Part shown: piece after piece, positions 1 through 8,299 of the stretch
How the letters are laid out: each line of letters opens with the position of its first letter
Numbering within the stretch: the first letter of the stretch is position 1
Source of the DNA: Amycolatopsis decaplanina DSM 44594
GTDB lineage: Bacteria > Actinomycetota > Actinomycetes > Mycobacteriales > Pseudonocardiaceae
Direction of reading: 5' to 3'
DNA: 64,000 bases
Assembly (NCBI RefSeq): GCF_000342005.1
Contig: NZ_AOHO01000028.1
Span: 225,537-289,536, forward strand
The notes under the pieces: model-generated
The model's database searches: none
Seen by the model: the letters and a program-made list of their open reading frames with translations, nothing else
Told to the model about the DNA's origin: nothing
Made by a program: the position numbers and the translations under genes

Positions 1-17
1 AGCCGCGCGGCCGCCCA

Positions 18-65
18 CCTCCCCGGAGAGGCTGCAAAAGCGCTTTTGCAGCCTCTCCGGGGAGG
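18..65. terminator. 48-bp perfect palindrome, probable terminator
   Basis: The two 24-base arms (18-41 and 42-65) are exact reverse complements around an AAAAGC/GCTTTT centre, with no unpaired base. It lies just beyond the stop codon of the minus-strand hydrolase that ends at 90, so it would form a long stem at the end of that transcript. It differs in sequence from the CGTGAGTGG hairpins found elsewhere in the window. A bidirectional terminator is the simplest reading. Confidence 0.75.
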
Positions 66-89
66 GTTTCACCTGTCAAGCGACCGAGG

Positions 90-794
90 TCAGGCGACCT
101 TGGCGGCCGCCGCGAGGATGACCTCCGCGACGACGTCCGGCCGCGAGACCGAGACAGCGTGCGAAGCGTCGACCCTGGTGACCTCCGAACCGGCGCGTTC
201 GGACATGAACGCCTGCGCGGCGGCGGGGATCGCGTGGTCCTGCTCGGCGATCAGCGCCCACGACGGCACGTTCTTCCACGCCGGCTCGCCGTCGAACGGC
301 GTGGCGAGCGCGCGCTCGGTGACCGGACGCTGGGTGACCGCCATGACGTCGGCGGTCTCCGCGGGGACGTCGGCCGCGAACACGTCCGAGAAGTTCTCGG
401 GCTTGATCGACAGTTCACCCTGGGCCGCGAGGACGTTCGTGGTGTCCGGGCCGAGCTTGCCGCCCTCGAACCGGCCGGACAGCTCGAACACGCTCTCCCC
501 CGCCTCCGGCTGGAAGGCGGCGATGTAGACGAGCGCCTTGACGTTCGGCGCGGTGGTGGCCGCGCGGCTGATCACCACGCCACCGTAGGAATGCCCGGCC
601 AGCACCACGGGGCCGTCCACTCCGTTGACGACGTCGGCGACGTAGTCCGCGTCGGACTCGATCCCTCGCAGCGGGTTCGACGCGGCCAGCACCCGGTAGC
701 CCTGTTCACGCAGCTTCGGGACGACGCCGTTCCAGCTGGACGAGTCGGCGAAAGCGCCGTGGACCAGGACGATGGTGGGCTTCTGGTTGCTCAT
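90..794 (-). CDS. alpha/beta hydrolase
   Basis: This 234-residue protein has the alpha/beta-hydrolase fold signature. An oxyanion-loop motif VHGAF lies near residue 12, the nucleophile elbow GHSYGG carries Ser69, an acidic residue falls in EQDHAIP, and the catalytic His is in ASHAV near the C-terminus. It resembles small esterase-like proteins of the group containing plant hydroxynitrile lyase and methylesterase relatives; the substrate is not evident. The open frame continues upstream to 947, but the ATG at 794 is preceded by GAGGGAGCC at good spacing and begins the conserved fold, so it was chosen. It has no signal peptide. It is divergent from the TetR gene at 921, and paired operator-like sequences lie between them, so repression by that TetR is likely. 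The 48-bp palindrome follows its stop. Confidence 0.85.
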   Translation of the reverse strand: MSNQKPTIVLVHGAFADSSSWNGVVPKLREQGYRVLAASNPLRGIESDADYVADVVNGVDGPVVLAGHSYGGVVISRAATTAPNVKALVYIAAFQPEAGESVFELSGRFEGGKLGPDTTNVLAAQGELSIKPENFSDVFAADVPAETADVMAVTQRPVTERALATPFDGEPAWKNVPSWALIAEQDHAIPAAAQAFMSERAGSEVTRVDASHAVSVSRPDVVAEVILAAAAKVA

Positions 795-816
795 GATGGC
801 TCCCTCTGAGCTAGGT

Positions 817-830
817 AGAACGATCGGTCT
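817..830. promoter_or_regulatory. TetR operator copy 1
   Basis: The sequence AGAACGATCGGTCT is one base away from the perfect palindrome AGAACGATCGTTCT. It lies 22 bases upstream of the hydrolase start on the minus strand. A second copy sits at 890-903 next to the TetR gene. Duplicate near-palindromes in a divergent intergenic region are typical of an autoregulated TetR operator. Confidence 0.65.
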
Positions 831-889
831 TTCTGCCTCAACCATGCTGACCCGGAATGTCTTCCGCAACGTGACGATGGCGACCTGGT

Positions 890-903
890 GGAATGATCGT
901 TCT
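890..903. promoter_or_regulatory. TetR operator copy 2
   Basis: GGAATGATCGTTCT shares the half-site GATCGTTCT with the copy at 817-830, read on opposite strands. It ends 17 bases before the TetR start and just upstream of a possible -10 box TATAGT at 909-914. Occupation here would block the TetR promoter. Confidence 0.65.
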
Positions 904-920
904 TTCTCTATAGTTGAGAG

Positions 921-1481
921 ATGCCGACTGTCGACCGGGACATACACCCGAAGGTCCGGCTGCTCGAGACAGCGTCACGGCTCTTCTATGCCGAGGGCAT
1001 CCACGCCGTCGGAGTGGAGCGCCTGGTCTCCGAAGCGGCCGTGACCAGGGCGACGTTCTACCGCCACTACCCCACCAAGGACGACCTCGTCGCCGCCTAC
1101 TTGAGCACCACGAGCGAACGGATCCGCGCGGGTGTCGGCGCGGTGACGCAGGGGAAGCCCGCCCGCGAAGCGCTGCTGGCCGCGCTGGGCATCATCGGCG
1201 ACCGGACGCTCGACGACGACTTCCGCGGCTGCCAGTTCCTCAACGCCGCCGCCGAATACCCCGATCCCGCGCACCAGGTCCGCCAGGTCATCGACGACCA
1301 CCGGGAGTGGTTCTTCGGTGCGCTTCGCGACTTGGCGCGCGACGCGGGTCACCCCGACCCCGACCACGCCGCCCGCACGCTCGTCCTCCTCCGCGACGGC
1401 GCGCTTCACGGCGGGAACCTCGACGACGCCGAGACCGTGCGCACGACCCTGCGCCGCGCGGTCACCGATGTCGTGAGCTGA
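921..1481 (+). CDS. TetR/AcrR family repressor
   Basis: This 186-residue protein has an N-terminal TetR helix-turn-helix, roughly residues 10-56, including the typical ATFYRHYPTKDDL recognition-helix segment. The C-terminal ligand-binding half is unassigned. The ATG at 921 has no convincing ribosome-binding site. A TATAGT hexamer at 909-914 would place transcription start at or next to the start codon, so the message may be leaderless. It is divergent from the hydrolase at 90-794, with two matching operator candidates between them. The likely job is repression of itself and of the hydrolase, relieved by a small ligand. Confidence 0.88.
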   Translation: MPTVDRDIHPKVRLLETASRLFYAEGIHAVGVERLVSEAAVTRATFYRHYPTKDDLVAAYLSTTSERIRAGVGAVTQGKPAREALLAALGIIGDRTLDDDFRGCQFLNAAAEYPDPAHQVRQVIDDHREWFFGALRDLARDAGHPDPDHAARTLVLLRDGALHGGNLDDAETVRTTLRRAVTDVVS

Positions 1482-1650
1482 GCTTCCGCGCGGCCCCGCC
1501 CGGTCCGGCCCCCTCCGCGTCCACAGGGGACATTCTGTCGCATGTTCTGTGTGGTGCCGTCGTCACGGGCAGGACATCGCGTCTTCTCGACGGTCGTAAC
1601 AAGTGCTACCTTCGCGGGAGGGGGCACGGCCGGATCGAGGAGCGGCGACG

Positions 1651-3234
1651 ATGATGCTTTCTCCCAGCGCGCACGTCGACCCGTTCTGCCGTGATCGCCT
1701 GCCTCCCGCCGATCAGTGGCCGGAGTTCGTGTTCGATCTGCCGGAACTGCGGTATCCCGACAGGCTGAACGCCGCGACCGCGCTGCTCGACGACACCGTC
1801 GCGCGGTTCGGCCCGAGCAGGCCATGTCTGCTTTCGCCCGCCGAAACGTGGACGTACGGCGAAGTCCTGGCCCGCGCCAACCGCGTCGCCCACGTCCTGG
1901 TCACCGAATTCGGGGTGGTTCCCGGGGACCGGGTGCTGCTGCGGGGAGCCAACACACCATGGCTCGCGACGGCTTGGCTGGCCGTGCTCAAGACGGGCGC
2001 GGTGGCGGTCACGACCATGCCGATGCTGAGGCGCGCCGAACTCGACAAGATCGCCGGCCGCGCGAAGCCCGCGCTCGCCGTCTGCGACGAACGCCTGCTG
2101 GACGAACTCCCGCCCGATCTGCCTGCCGTGTCCTACGGAACCGAGCTCGCCGCCCGCGCGGAACGATATCCGGCGACCTTCGCCGACGTCCCGACCGCGG
2201 CCGATGACGTCGCCCTGCTGGCTTTCACCTCAGGCACGACAGGCTCCCCGAAAGCGACGATGCACTTTCATCGCGACTTGCTCGCGATCGCCGACACGTT
2301 CTCCCGGCACGTCGTGCGCCCGACGTCCGACGACCTCTTCTGCGGTACGCCACCGCTGGCCTTCACCTTCGGCCTCGGTGGCCTGCTGGTCTTCCCCTTG
2401 CGCGTGGGGGCGGCGACGTTGCTCGTCGAACGCGCCACTCCGGCGGAACTCGCCACCCTCGTCGCCGATCAAGGCGTCACCGTCCTCTTCACCGCCCCGA
2501 CCGCGTACCGGGCGATCCTGAACGCCGGCAACGGGCGACTGCTGACCGGAGTTCGCCGGGCCGTCTCGGCGGGCGAGTCGCTTCCCGCTCCTGTGGCCGG
2601 GCAGTACCGGCAGATCGTCGGACGGCCGCTGATAGACGGGCTGGGCAGCACCGAAATGCTGCACGTGTTCATCTCCGCCGCCGACGACGACGCGCGTCCC
2701 GGCGCGACCGGCAAGGTCGTTCCCGGCTACCGGGCCGCCGTCCTCGACATCGACGGCACGCCCGTTCCGGACGGCACTCCCGGGTTCTTGGCGGTGCGAG
2801 GCCCCACCGGCTGCCGCTACCTCGAAGACCCGCGCCAGCGGGACTACGTCCGCGGCGGCTGGAACATCACCGGCGACACCTACGTCCGCGACGCCGACGG
2901 CTACTTCCGGTTCGTCGCGCGCAGCGACGACATGATCATCTCCTCGGGCTACAACATCGCGGCTCCCGAGGTCGAGGAGGTCCTGCTCACGCATCCGGAC
3001 GTGGACGAATGCGCCGTGATCGGCACACCGGATCCGGATCGCGGTTCGGTCGTCACCGCGTTCGTCGTACCCCGGCCCGGCGCCGAACCCGGCACGGACC
3101 TCGTGAAAGCCCTGCAGGACCACGCGAAGGCCACCGCGGCGCCGTACAAGTACCCACGGCGCGTGCGGTTCCTCGAATCGTTGCCGCGCAACGCGAGCGG
3201 GAAACTGCAGCGGTACCTGCTACGGGAGCTGTGA
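1651..3234 (+). CDS. AMP-forming acyl/aryl-CoA ligase
   Basis: This is a 527-residue ANL-superfamily adenylating enzyme. It shows the P-loop-like motif TSGTTGSPK, the YGTE-equivalent GLGSTE, the hinge segment GYFRFVARSDDMI and the catalytic lysine motif NASGKLQR close to the C-terminus. It activates a carboxylic acid as an acyl-AMP and transfers it to CoA. The N-terminal MMLSPSAHVD and overall pattern resemble benzoate/2-aminobenzoate-CoA ligases, so an aromatic acid is a reasonable but unproven substrate. The ATG at 1651 was chosen because GAGGAGCGG lies directly upstream; an in-frame start at 1603 lacks this. It is monocistronic, with a CGTGAGTGG hairpin 88 bases after its stop. Confidence 0.85.
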   Translation: MMLSPSAHVDPFCRDRLPPADQWPEFVFDLPELRYPDRLNAATALLDDTVARFGPSRPCLLSPAETWTYGEVLARANRVAHVLVTEFGVVPGDRVLLRGANTPWLATAWLAVLKTGAVAVTTMPMLRRAELDKIAGRAKPALAVCDERLLDELPPDLPAVSYGTELAARAERYPATFADVPTAADDVALLAFTSGTTGSPKATMHFHRDLLAIADTFSRHVVRPTSDDLFCGTPPLAFTFGLGGLLVFPLRVGAATLLVERATPAELATLVADQGVTVLFTAPTAYRAILNAGNGRLLTGVRRAVSAGESLPAPVAGQYRQIVGRPLIDGLGSTEMLHVFISAADDDARPGATGKVVPGYRAAVLDIDGTPVPDGTPGFLAVRGPTGCRYLEDPRQRDYVRGGWNITGDTYVRDADGYFRFVARSDDMIISSGYNIAAPEVEEVLLTHPDVDECAVIGTPDPDRGSVVTAFVVPRPGAEPGTDLVKALQDHAKATAAPYKYPRRVRFLESLPRNASGKLQRYLLREL

Positions 3235-3321
3235 GCTGTCCGTTTCATCTCCGGTACTGCGCCCACTTCGCGTTTTTCCACCGGATGATCTCGCCTGCGA
3301 TAGCGCGACCACTGTGGCGAT

Positions 3322-3369
3322 CCTCGTGAGTGGTTAGGACGGTTAGAACCGTCCTAACCACTCACGAGG
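3322..3369. repeat. CGTGAGTGG hairpin, copy A
   Basis: Two exactly complementary 23-base arms (3322-3344 and 3347-3369) flank an AG loop. The outer part reads CCTCGTGAGTGG and the inner part GGACGGTT. It follows the CoA ligase and is the first of six family members in the window. Position after a gene suggests terminator function. Confidence 0.85.
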
Positions 3370-3553
3370 CCCACCACGGTCCGCCGCTCAGGCCGCCTGA
3401 AGTACCCCCAAGAGAACGCGACTCACGACCACGCCGTCCCTCACCCACGAGTGTTATTCGCGCACTTTTGAATGCGAACTACCTTCATTCCACCTTCGAG
3501 AAAAGTTCTTTCCGGATCGAATATGTGTTCGAATTTGCTGATATTATGGCGGG
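3370..3553. other. AT-rich upstream region of the DUF222 gene
   Basis: This stretch is markedly AT-richer than its surroundings. It contains an inverted repeat TCGAA-6 bases-TTCGA at 3517-3532 and a TATTAT hexamer at 3542-3547, seven bases before the GTG start at 3554. The layout fits a promoter giving a leaderless or very short leader transcript. No gene is visible in it. Confidence 0.4.
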
Positions 3554-4798
3554 GTGTCCAGCCGACGAACCCTCGAACCGCCACAGGAGCTGTGGCGTGC
3601 CGGTGCGCGGGAACTCGCGCACGGCGTGGTCGAACGGTTGTCGGTGGCACGACAGGCGCTGGCGGAGGTCGGGCAGTTCCTGGCCGAGATCGAGTCCCGG
3701 GGCCCGATGGAGTTGTTCGGACACGGCTCGACCGCGGGCTGGTTCGCCGAAACCGCCCGGATCAGCCCCAAAGAAGCCCGCGACACCGTGACCCGCGCGC
3801 TGGCGGTGAACGAGAGCCGGAACCTGGACGGCACCCCCGCACCCGCCACCGCCCCGATCGCCGGCGCCGCCGCGGCCGACGGGGACCTCGGGCACCAGCA
3901 CCTCGACCCGATCCTCGCCGTGCTGAAGAAAATTCCCGCCGACGCCTCCGCCGAGGAACGGTCGGGCGCCGAACAGATCCTGGTGAACCTGGCCCGCCAG
4001 GCCGGCCCACAGCAGATCACCAACGCCGGCGCGGAACTCTTGGCGCGGCTGGACCCCGACGGGAACGAGCCGAAGGACGAGGACCTCACACCACCCTCAC
4101 GCGAAGTGCATCTCCGCAAACGCGACGACGGCTGGTGGCGACTCAACGGCCTCCTGGACCCGGAATTCGGGGCCCGCGCCAACGCCCTGTTCGACACCTG
4201 GGGACAACGAAGACCCGTCGACGAAGACGGCAACCGCGACCCGCGCACTCCCGGTGAGCGTCATGGTGATGCGTTGTTCGACGCCATCCACTACGCCATG
4301 ACAAACGACAAAGCCCCCACCCTGTCAGGGGACCGGACCACCGTCGTCGTCACCATCCCCCTGGACACCCTCACCTCCGGACTGGAATCCGCCTGCGTGG
4401 ACGAGGTCTCGCAGATCACCGCTCGGCACGCGCGGATGCTCGCCTGCGACGCCAAAATCATCCCCGCCGTCCTCGGCACCGACAGCGAACCCCTCGACAT
4501 CGGCCGCGCCGCCCGATCAGTGACCCCAGCCCAACGCCGGGCCCTGAACCTCCGCGACCACGGCTGCGCCTTCCCCGGCTGTCACCGAAAACCCAAGCAC
4601 TGCGAAGCCCATCACATTCTTCCGTGGGGCCAGCTAGGCGACACCGACCTCGACAACCTCTGTCTACTCTGCCGCTACCACCACATGGTCATCCACGGCC
4701 AATCCGGCTGGAAAATCCGCATGACCGGCGGCCGACCGGACTTCATCCCGCCGCAGTACCTGGACCCACTACAACGACCTCGTCGCAACAAGCGCTGA
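3554..4798 (+). CDS. DUF222/HNH endonuclease-domain protein (13E12 family)
   Basis: This 414-residue protein combines an N-terminal DUF222 region with a C-terminal HNH nuclease motif: a Cys pair in CAFPGC, the catalytic-type CEAHHILPW, Asn in DLDNLC, then CRYHHMVIH. The family is the multicopy 13E12/REP13E12 group of actinobacteria, often associated with repeats or mobile DNA; its biological role is not settled. The GTG at 3554 was chosen because it follows a GGCGGG stretch and an AT-rich promoter-like region. The next element downstream is a strong hairpin at 4801, then an IS110 remnant, so this part of the window looks like an insertion-prone spot. The nuclease motif is complete. Confidence 0.85.
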   Translation: MSSRRTLEPPQELWRAGARELAHGVVERLSVARQALAEVGQFLAEIESRGPMELFGHGSTAGWFAETARISPKEARDTVTRALAVNESRNLDGTPAPATAPIAGAAAADGDLGHQHLDPILAVLKKIPADASAEERSGAEQILVNLARQAGPQQITNAGAELLARLDPDGNEPKDEDLTPPSREVHLRKRDDGWWRLNGLLDPEFGARANALFDTWGQRRPVDEDGNRDPRTPGERHGDALFDAIHYAMTNDKAPTLSGDRTTVVVTIPLDTLTSGLESACVDEVSQITARHARMLACDAKIIPAVLGTDSEPLDIGRAARSVTPAQRRALNLRDHGCAFPGCHRKPKHCEAHHILPWGQLGDTDLDNLCLLCRYHHMVIHGQSGWKIRMTGGRPDFIPPQYLDPLQRPRRNKR

Positions 4799-4800
4799 AA

Positions 4801-4839
4801 CCGAGGAGCCCGCCGACCACCAGGCGACGGGCTCCTCGG
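4801..4839 (+). terminator. rho-independent-type hairpin after DUF222 gene
   Basis: A perfect 12-bp stem (CCGAGGAGCCCG at 4801-4812 with 4828-4839) encloses a 15-base loop and begins two bases after the stop codon. There is no long T-run, as is usual for actinomycete terminators. Nothing else was recognised between it and the transposase remnant at about 5080. Confidence 0.75.
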
Positions 4840-5079
4840 CATGCTCGGAGAGCAAACCGCCGTGACAGCAACCGAAGTATGCCGCCACTCACGACCTGCT
4901 CACCACCGGCCGGAATGATCGGCCGCTGCCCGGTGCCCTCGTTACCTTCCTCGTAGTTCCTGACCAAGGAGCTGTGGTCGTCAGGTCCGGCATGACCAAC
5001 CTCCAGTCGCACGCATGATCCGGGGGTCACCGGGCCTGGTGGCATCGGCGGCTATGGCGTGTTCCTCGGCTTGGCTGGC

Positions 5080-5708
5080 CATGCTGGTCAGGTTCGACGA
5101 CGACCTGGTCGGCGAAGCCACCCGAATCGGCAACCGCATCCGCGGCCTGCTCACCGGCATCCACCCCGCCCTCGAACGCGCCATTGGCCCCAGAATCAGC
5201 CACCCGGCGGTGCTGGAAATCCTGTCCCGCTGGACGAGCGGGCCGTGATCGCCCCCGGCACCGCCGCCGCCAACACAGTGCTGCCCCGCTTGGTAGACAG
5301 CCTGAAAACCGTGCTCCAGTAACGGAAACAGGTCGCTGCCGAGGGCGAGGAGATACTCGATACGCACTCTCTTGCCGGGGCCCTGACCTCGCTGCCCGGC
5401 ATAGGAGTCAGGACCGCCGCCCGCATCTTGCCGGAGATCGGCGACGCCCCAGCTCCGGCGCCTCGATCAAGGGCGAACACCCGGCTCGCACCGGCAACCG
5501 CAAGCTCAAACGCGCGTTCTTCCTCGCCGCGTTCGCAGCCCTGCACGTCCCCACCAGCAGGACCTACTACCAGTGGAAACGCGACGAGGAGAAGAAGAAG
5601 CACAACGCTGCGTTGATCCGCCTGGCCCGCCGCCGCTGCGACGTCCCGTTCGCCATGCCCCGCAACAAGACGTACTACCGGGCGCCCACGACAGCCGCGG
5701 CGGCATAG
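5080..5708 (+). pseudogene. IS110-family transposase remnant
   Basis: Three reading frames in succession match different parts of an IS110 (DEDD-type) transposase. Frame 2 carries FDDDLVGEATRIGNRIRGLL from about 5091, which precedes the Transposase_20 region. Frame 1 continues with LDERAVIAPGTAAANTVLP from about 5236, hits an in-frame TAA at 5323, then gives LTSLPGIGVRTAARILPEIG. Frame 3 ends with SIKGEHPARTGNRKLKRAFF and LARRRCDVPFAM to 5708. The N-terminal catalytic DEDD half is missing, and the stretch between the PGIG and KGEHP motifs is shortened. The copy is therefore truncated, frameshifted at least twice, and stopped. No terminal repeats were recognised. It cannot encode an active transposase. 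Confidence 0.85.
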
Positions 5709-5717
5709 CATCGGCAG

Positions 5718-6023
5718 GTGAACGAGCTCGACCTCGCCCAGTTCGTCGCGGCCGTCCATACCTACGCACCGAAGTGGGAAGCTACCGCGATCCAATGGCA
5801 ACTCACTCTCGGCCCTGACTACGAGAAGAGAGCGGCCGGGGTTGTCTGCGAGACCGGCGACATGGTGGGCTGGTTCAGCATCTGGACCAGCGGCGAAGCC
5901 GAACTCGAGGTCGGAAACCTCGACACCGGCGTCGTCGACTGCGTTCATTACGACCTCGCCAACCCAGAGGAACTCAGCGCCCGCCTGGATGATCTCACCC
6001 GCAGGCTGACCGAGCAGACCTGA
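5718..6023 (+). CDS. small hypothetical protein
   Basis: This 101-residue acidic protein was not recognised. It starts with GTG at 5718, a few bases after a GGCAG stretch, and has good actinomycete codon usage. It is predicted to be soluble, with no signal peptide or membrane segment. It contains several Trp residues (WEATAIQW, GWFSIWTS) and ends in a charged helix (SARLDDLTRRLTEQ). The size, acidity and location beside transposon debris would fit an immunity-type protein, but no toxin partner is visible, so this is only a possibility. The gene begins 10 bases after the transposase remnant stops. Confidence 0.5.
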   Translation: MNELDLAQFVAAVHTYAPKWEATAIQWQLTLGPDYEKRAAGVVCETGDMVGWFSIWTSGEAELEVGNLDTGVVDCVHYDLANPEELSARLDDLTRRLTEQT

Positions 6024-6072
6024 TCACGACCGCCGCAAGGTAGGTCTCGTAGTAGCGTGGCTGCAGGCAAGG

Positions 6073-6396
6073 GTGAGCACCACTCAGCCCGCCGCAAAAC
6101 CGAGTTCGAAGCCGAAAGCCCGCCGCCGGCTTGCCAACAACCAACTGAGCCCGAAGCACGGGTTCGTCCGATGCGGCGGCGGGATCGCGCTCGTCGGCGG
6201 ACCGGGTGACATCGAACAGGACGCGGTCACCGAAGGAGTCGCCTACGCGCTGCTCGACAACGCCGTGTTCCGCAAACGCGAAGCCCAGGTGCAGACCATG
6301 GCGGGGCGGACGTCGTCGTTGGTGGCCATGCGGTTCACCGCGTTGCCGACCTCGTTCGTCCGCCCGCCGGTCAGCCGATCAGCACCCCGGGATTGA
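6073..6396 (+). CDS. doubtful small ORF, possible gene fragment
   Basis: A GTG-initiated frame of 107 codons follows AAGG at short spacing. The product starts with a Lys/Arg-rich stretch (KPKARRR) and a Gly-rich segment GGGIALVGGPGD, and was not recognised. Its last 26 bases overlap the end of the convergent oxidase gene at 6371, which suggests that its 3' end is accidental. It could be the leftover start of a gene truncated beside the IS110 remnant, or non-coding. It is listed because codon-position GC looks coding over its first two thirds. Confidence 0.25.
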   Translation: MSTTQPAAKPSSKPKARRRLANNQLSPKHGFVRCGGGIALVGGPGDIEQDAVTEGVAYALLDNAVFRKREAQVQTMAGRTSSLVAMRFTALPTSFVRPPVSRSAPRD

Positions 6397-7954
6397 GGAT
6401 CCCGGCCGGGTCGAGCGCGGACTTGGCGGCGGTGAGCGCGGCGGCGAACGGGTCGGGACGCTGCCGGTCGTACCACGGCCGGTGGTCGCGGCCGACGGCG
6501 TGGTGATGGGTGATCGTGCCGCCGTGGCCCACGATCGCCTCGGAAACCGCGGCCTTGATCTCGTCCCACTGGGCGACCGTGCTCCCCCAGCGCCCGGCGG
6601 CGTAGATGCCGTAATAGGGCGCGGGGCCGTCGGGGTACACGTGGCTGAATCGGCAGGTGACGACACCCGCGCCACCGCACGCCTCGTCGATCGCGGCGCG
6701 TGCCGCCGAGGTGATCGCGTCGTGGAACTCCGGGAAGTCGTCCCACGTGCACGCGGTCTCGAAGGTCTCCACGATGAGCGACCGGCGGGCCAGGGCGTCG
6801 CGCTGATAGGGCATCCTCAGGAAGGACGATCGCCATGCCGAAGCGCTGTCCTGGCCGGTGGAATCCTTGCTGCGCCTGGCTTTCACCACACCGCCGTGGC
6901 CCGCGGTCAGTTCGAGCGCGCGGTCGAGCCAGGTGCCGACCGGGTGATCGGCGGATTCGAACGCGACCAGCAGGAGGCCACCGCCCACACTCGCGCCCGC
7001 GTTGATGAGCGCCTCCGCAGGGTCGAGGAGCCGGCAATTCGACGGGTGGAGCCCGGACTGCGCGATCGCGCGGGTGGCGGCGACCGCGTCTTCCTGCCGT
7101 TCGAAGGCGACCGAGGCGGTGACCTGCCAGACCGGCCGGTCCTGCAGGCGCATCCAAGCTTCGGTGATCACGCCGAGCGTGCCCTCGGAGCCGAGGAACA
7201 TCCGGTCCGGCGAGGGGCCCGCGCCCGAACCCGGGAGACGCCGCGATTCATTGACGCCGGCCGGCGTGACGATGCGCAGCGATTCGGTGAGATCGTCGAT
7301 ATGCGTGGCGAGGGTCGCGAAATGCCCGCCCGCGCGGGTGGCGAGCCAGCCGCCGAGCGTCGAATGGGCGAAGGACTGCGGGAAATGCCGCAGGGTCAGC
7401 CCCAGCGGGCGAAGGCGGTCTTCCAGCGCCGGGCCGAAGATCCCCGCCTGGATCCGGGCCGCGCGGCTGACCGTGTCCACTTCGAGCACGTCGCCGAGGC
7501 CTGCCAGATCCATCGAGATCGCCGGACCGTCGAACCGCGGTTCGACCCCGCCCACCACGGAACTGCCGCCACCGTAAGGAATCAACGGGGTGCCGGAAGC
7601 CGCGCACCAGTCGAGGAGGTCGATGACATCCTGTTCCGTACGCGGACGGGCGACCAGATCGGGGACGTGGTCGAGCCGTCCGAGCAGGTTGCGGACGACG
7701 TCGCGGAACGCCTTGCCGCGGGCGTGGGACAACCGGTCGACCGGGACGTCACTGCACAACGCGGCGAGCGCCGCCGGCGGGCGGATCCGCGACGCCGGGA
7801 TGTCGAGTTCCGCGGGGTCCGGCGGAGCGTGGTCGGTGAAGTCGTGGCCGGGCAGCACACCCGCCGTGCGGGCGACCAGCGCGTCGGACTCCTCCCGGGA
7901 CAGTTCGCCGTCGGTGGTGCCCCAGCCCCACCACGAACGCTCCTCGGCCGGCAT
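6371..7954 (-). CDS. FAD-binding oxidase, alkyldihydroxyacetonephosphate synthase-like
   Basis: This 527-residue VAO/PCMH-type flavoprotein has the FAD-binding motif GTPLIPYGGGSSVVGG near residue 140, the segment LGGWLATRAGG, and GSEGTLGVITEAW around residue 265. The C-terminal half has the GITHHHAVG-like signature TITHHHAVGRDHRPWY that characterises alkyl-DHAP synthases, whose His cluster is catalytic in the ether-lipid enzyme. Bacterial members may act on other phosphate esters or hydroxy acids, so the substrate is left open. The start at 7954 follows GGAG and an apparent TTGACA-type promoter. The protein is full length for the family and has no export signal. It is transcribed alone. Confidence 0.8.
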   Translation of the reverse strand: MPAEERSWWGWGTTDGELSREESDALVARTAGVLPGHDFTDHAPPDPAELDIPASRIRPPAALAALCSDVPVDRLSHARGKAFRDVVRNLLGRLDHVPDLVARPRTEQDVIDLLDWCAASGTPLIPYGGGSSVVGGVEPRFDGPAISMDLAGLGDVLEVDTVSRAARIQAGIFGPALEDRLRPLGLTLRHFPQSFAHSTLGGWLATRAGGHFATLATHIDDLTESLRIVTPAGVNESRRLPGSGAGPSPDRMFLGSEGTLGVITEAWMRLQDRPVWQVTASVAFERQEDAVAATRAIAQSGLHPSNCRLLDPAEALINAGASVGGGLLLVAFESADHPVGTWLDRALELTAGHGGVVKARRSKDSTGQDSASAWRSSFLRMPYQRDALARRSLIVETFETACTWDDFPEFHDAITSAARAAIDEACGGAGVVTCRFSHVYPDGPAPYYGIYAAGRWGSTVAQWDEIKAAVSEAIVGHGGTITHHHAVGRDHRPWYDRQRPDPFAAALTAAKSALDPAGILNPGVLIG

Positions 7955-7983
7955 CGATGACTCCGTTCGATCTGACTTTTCAG

Positions 7984-8014
7984 TAAGTTACTTATTGGTC
8001 AGTTACCGTGTCAA
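7984..8014 (-). promoter_or_regulatory. promoter with overlapping palindrome for the FAD oxidase
   Basis: On the minus strand TTGACA (8014-8009) is followed 18 bases later by TAACTT (7990-7985). The -10 region overlaps a palindrome, TAAGT-T-ACTTA at 7984-7994, and AGTTAC occurs twice, at 7986 and 8001. The stretch is AT-rich compared with its surroundings. An operator for a TetR-type repressor overlapping the -10 is likely; no regulator gene is adjacent. Confidence 0.55.
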
Positions 8015-8137
8015 CGTACGGAACACAGGTGACCGGCCCGGGTTACCGCGAACTCGACGAGTGACCACGGGAATCCCGCCACTTCCGAAACGCAGGACAG
8101 CTCTGCCATCCAGGACCGATTCGAGGCCTTCGACGCT

Positions 8138-8151
8138 TTACAACGTTGTAT
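8138..8151 (+). promoter_or_regulatory. LacI-type operator upstream of GH2 gene
   Basis: TTTACAACGTTGTA contains the exact palindrome ACAACGTTGT, with the central CG expected of LacI-family sites. A related sequence, CCAACGTTGT, lies at 8306-8315, just inside the GH2 coding region. Two sites flanking the start would suit sugar-responsive repression. No LacI gene lies in the window. The rest of 7955-8299 shows no gene. Confidence 0.55.
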
Positions 8152-8299
8152 CAACGATGTAAAAACATCCTGGCGACCAGCCGTGGCCCGGCTCACACCG
8201 GTTCCCACCGCCACGGGGTCGTGGTTTCACGCCTGCACAGGTCCAGCGGGAGGCGCACCTCCGCCGAGGCGGCCGCCCCCGGAGAAGGGTGTCGAGCAG

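Noticed and set aside
3330..3791. Small ORF starting in hairpin copy A with MVRTVRTVLTTHE
   Set aside because: Similar peptides start in other copies (57547, and on the minus strand at 53667 and 57578), because the hairpin itself contains a start codon; none continues into a conserved protein.
5184..5708. 174-codon ORF as an intact transposase gene
   Set aside because: Only its second half matches an IS110 transposase; the first half is out of frame with the true sequence, so it is a pseudogene segment.
8011..8214. 67-codon minus-strand ORF upstream of GH2
   Set aside because: It covers the operator and promoter region, lacks a ribosome-binding site and has non-coding composition.
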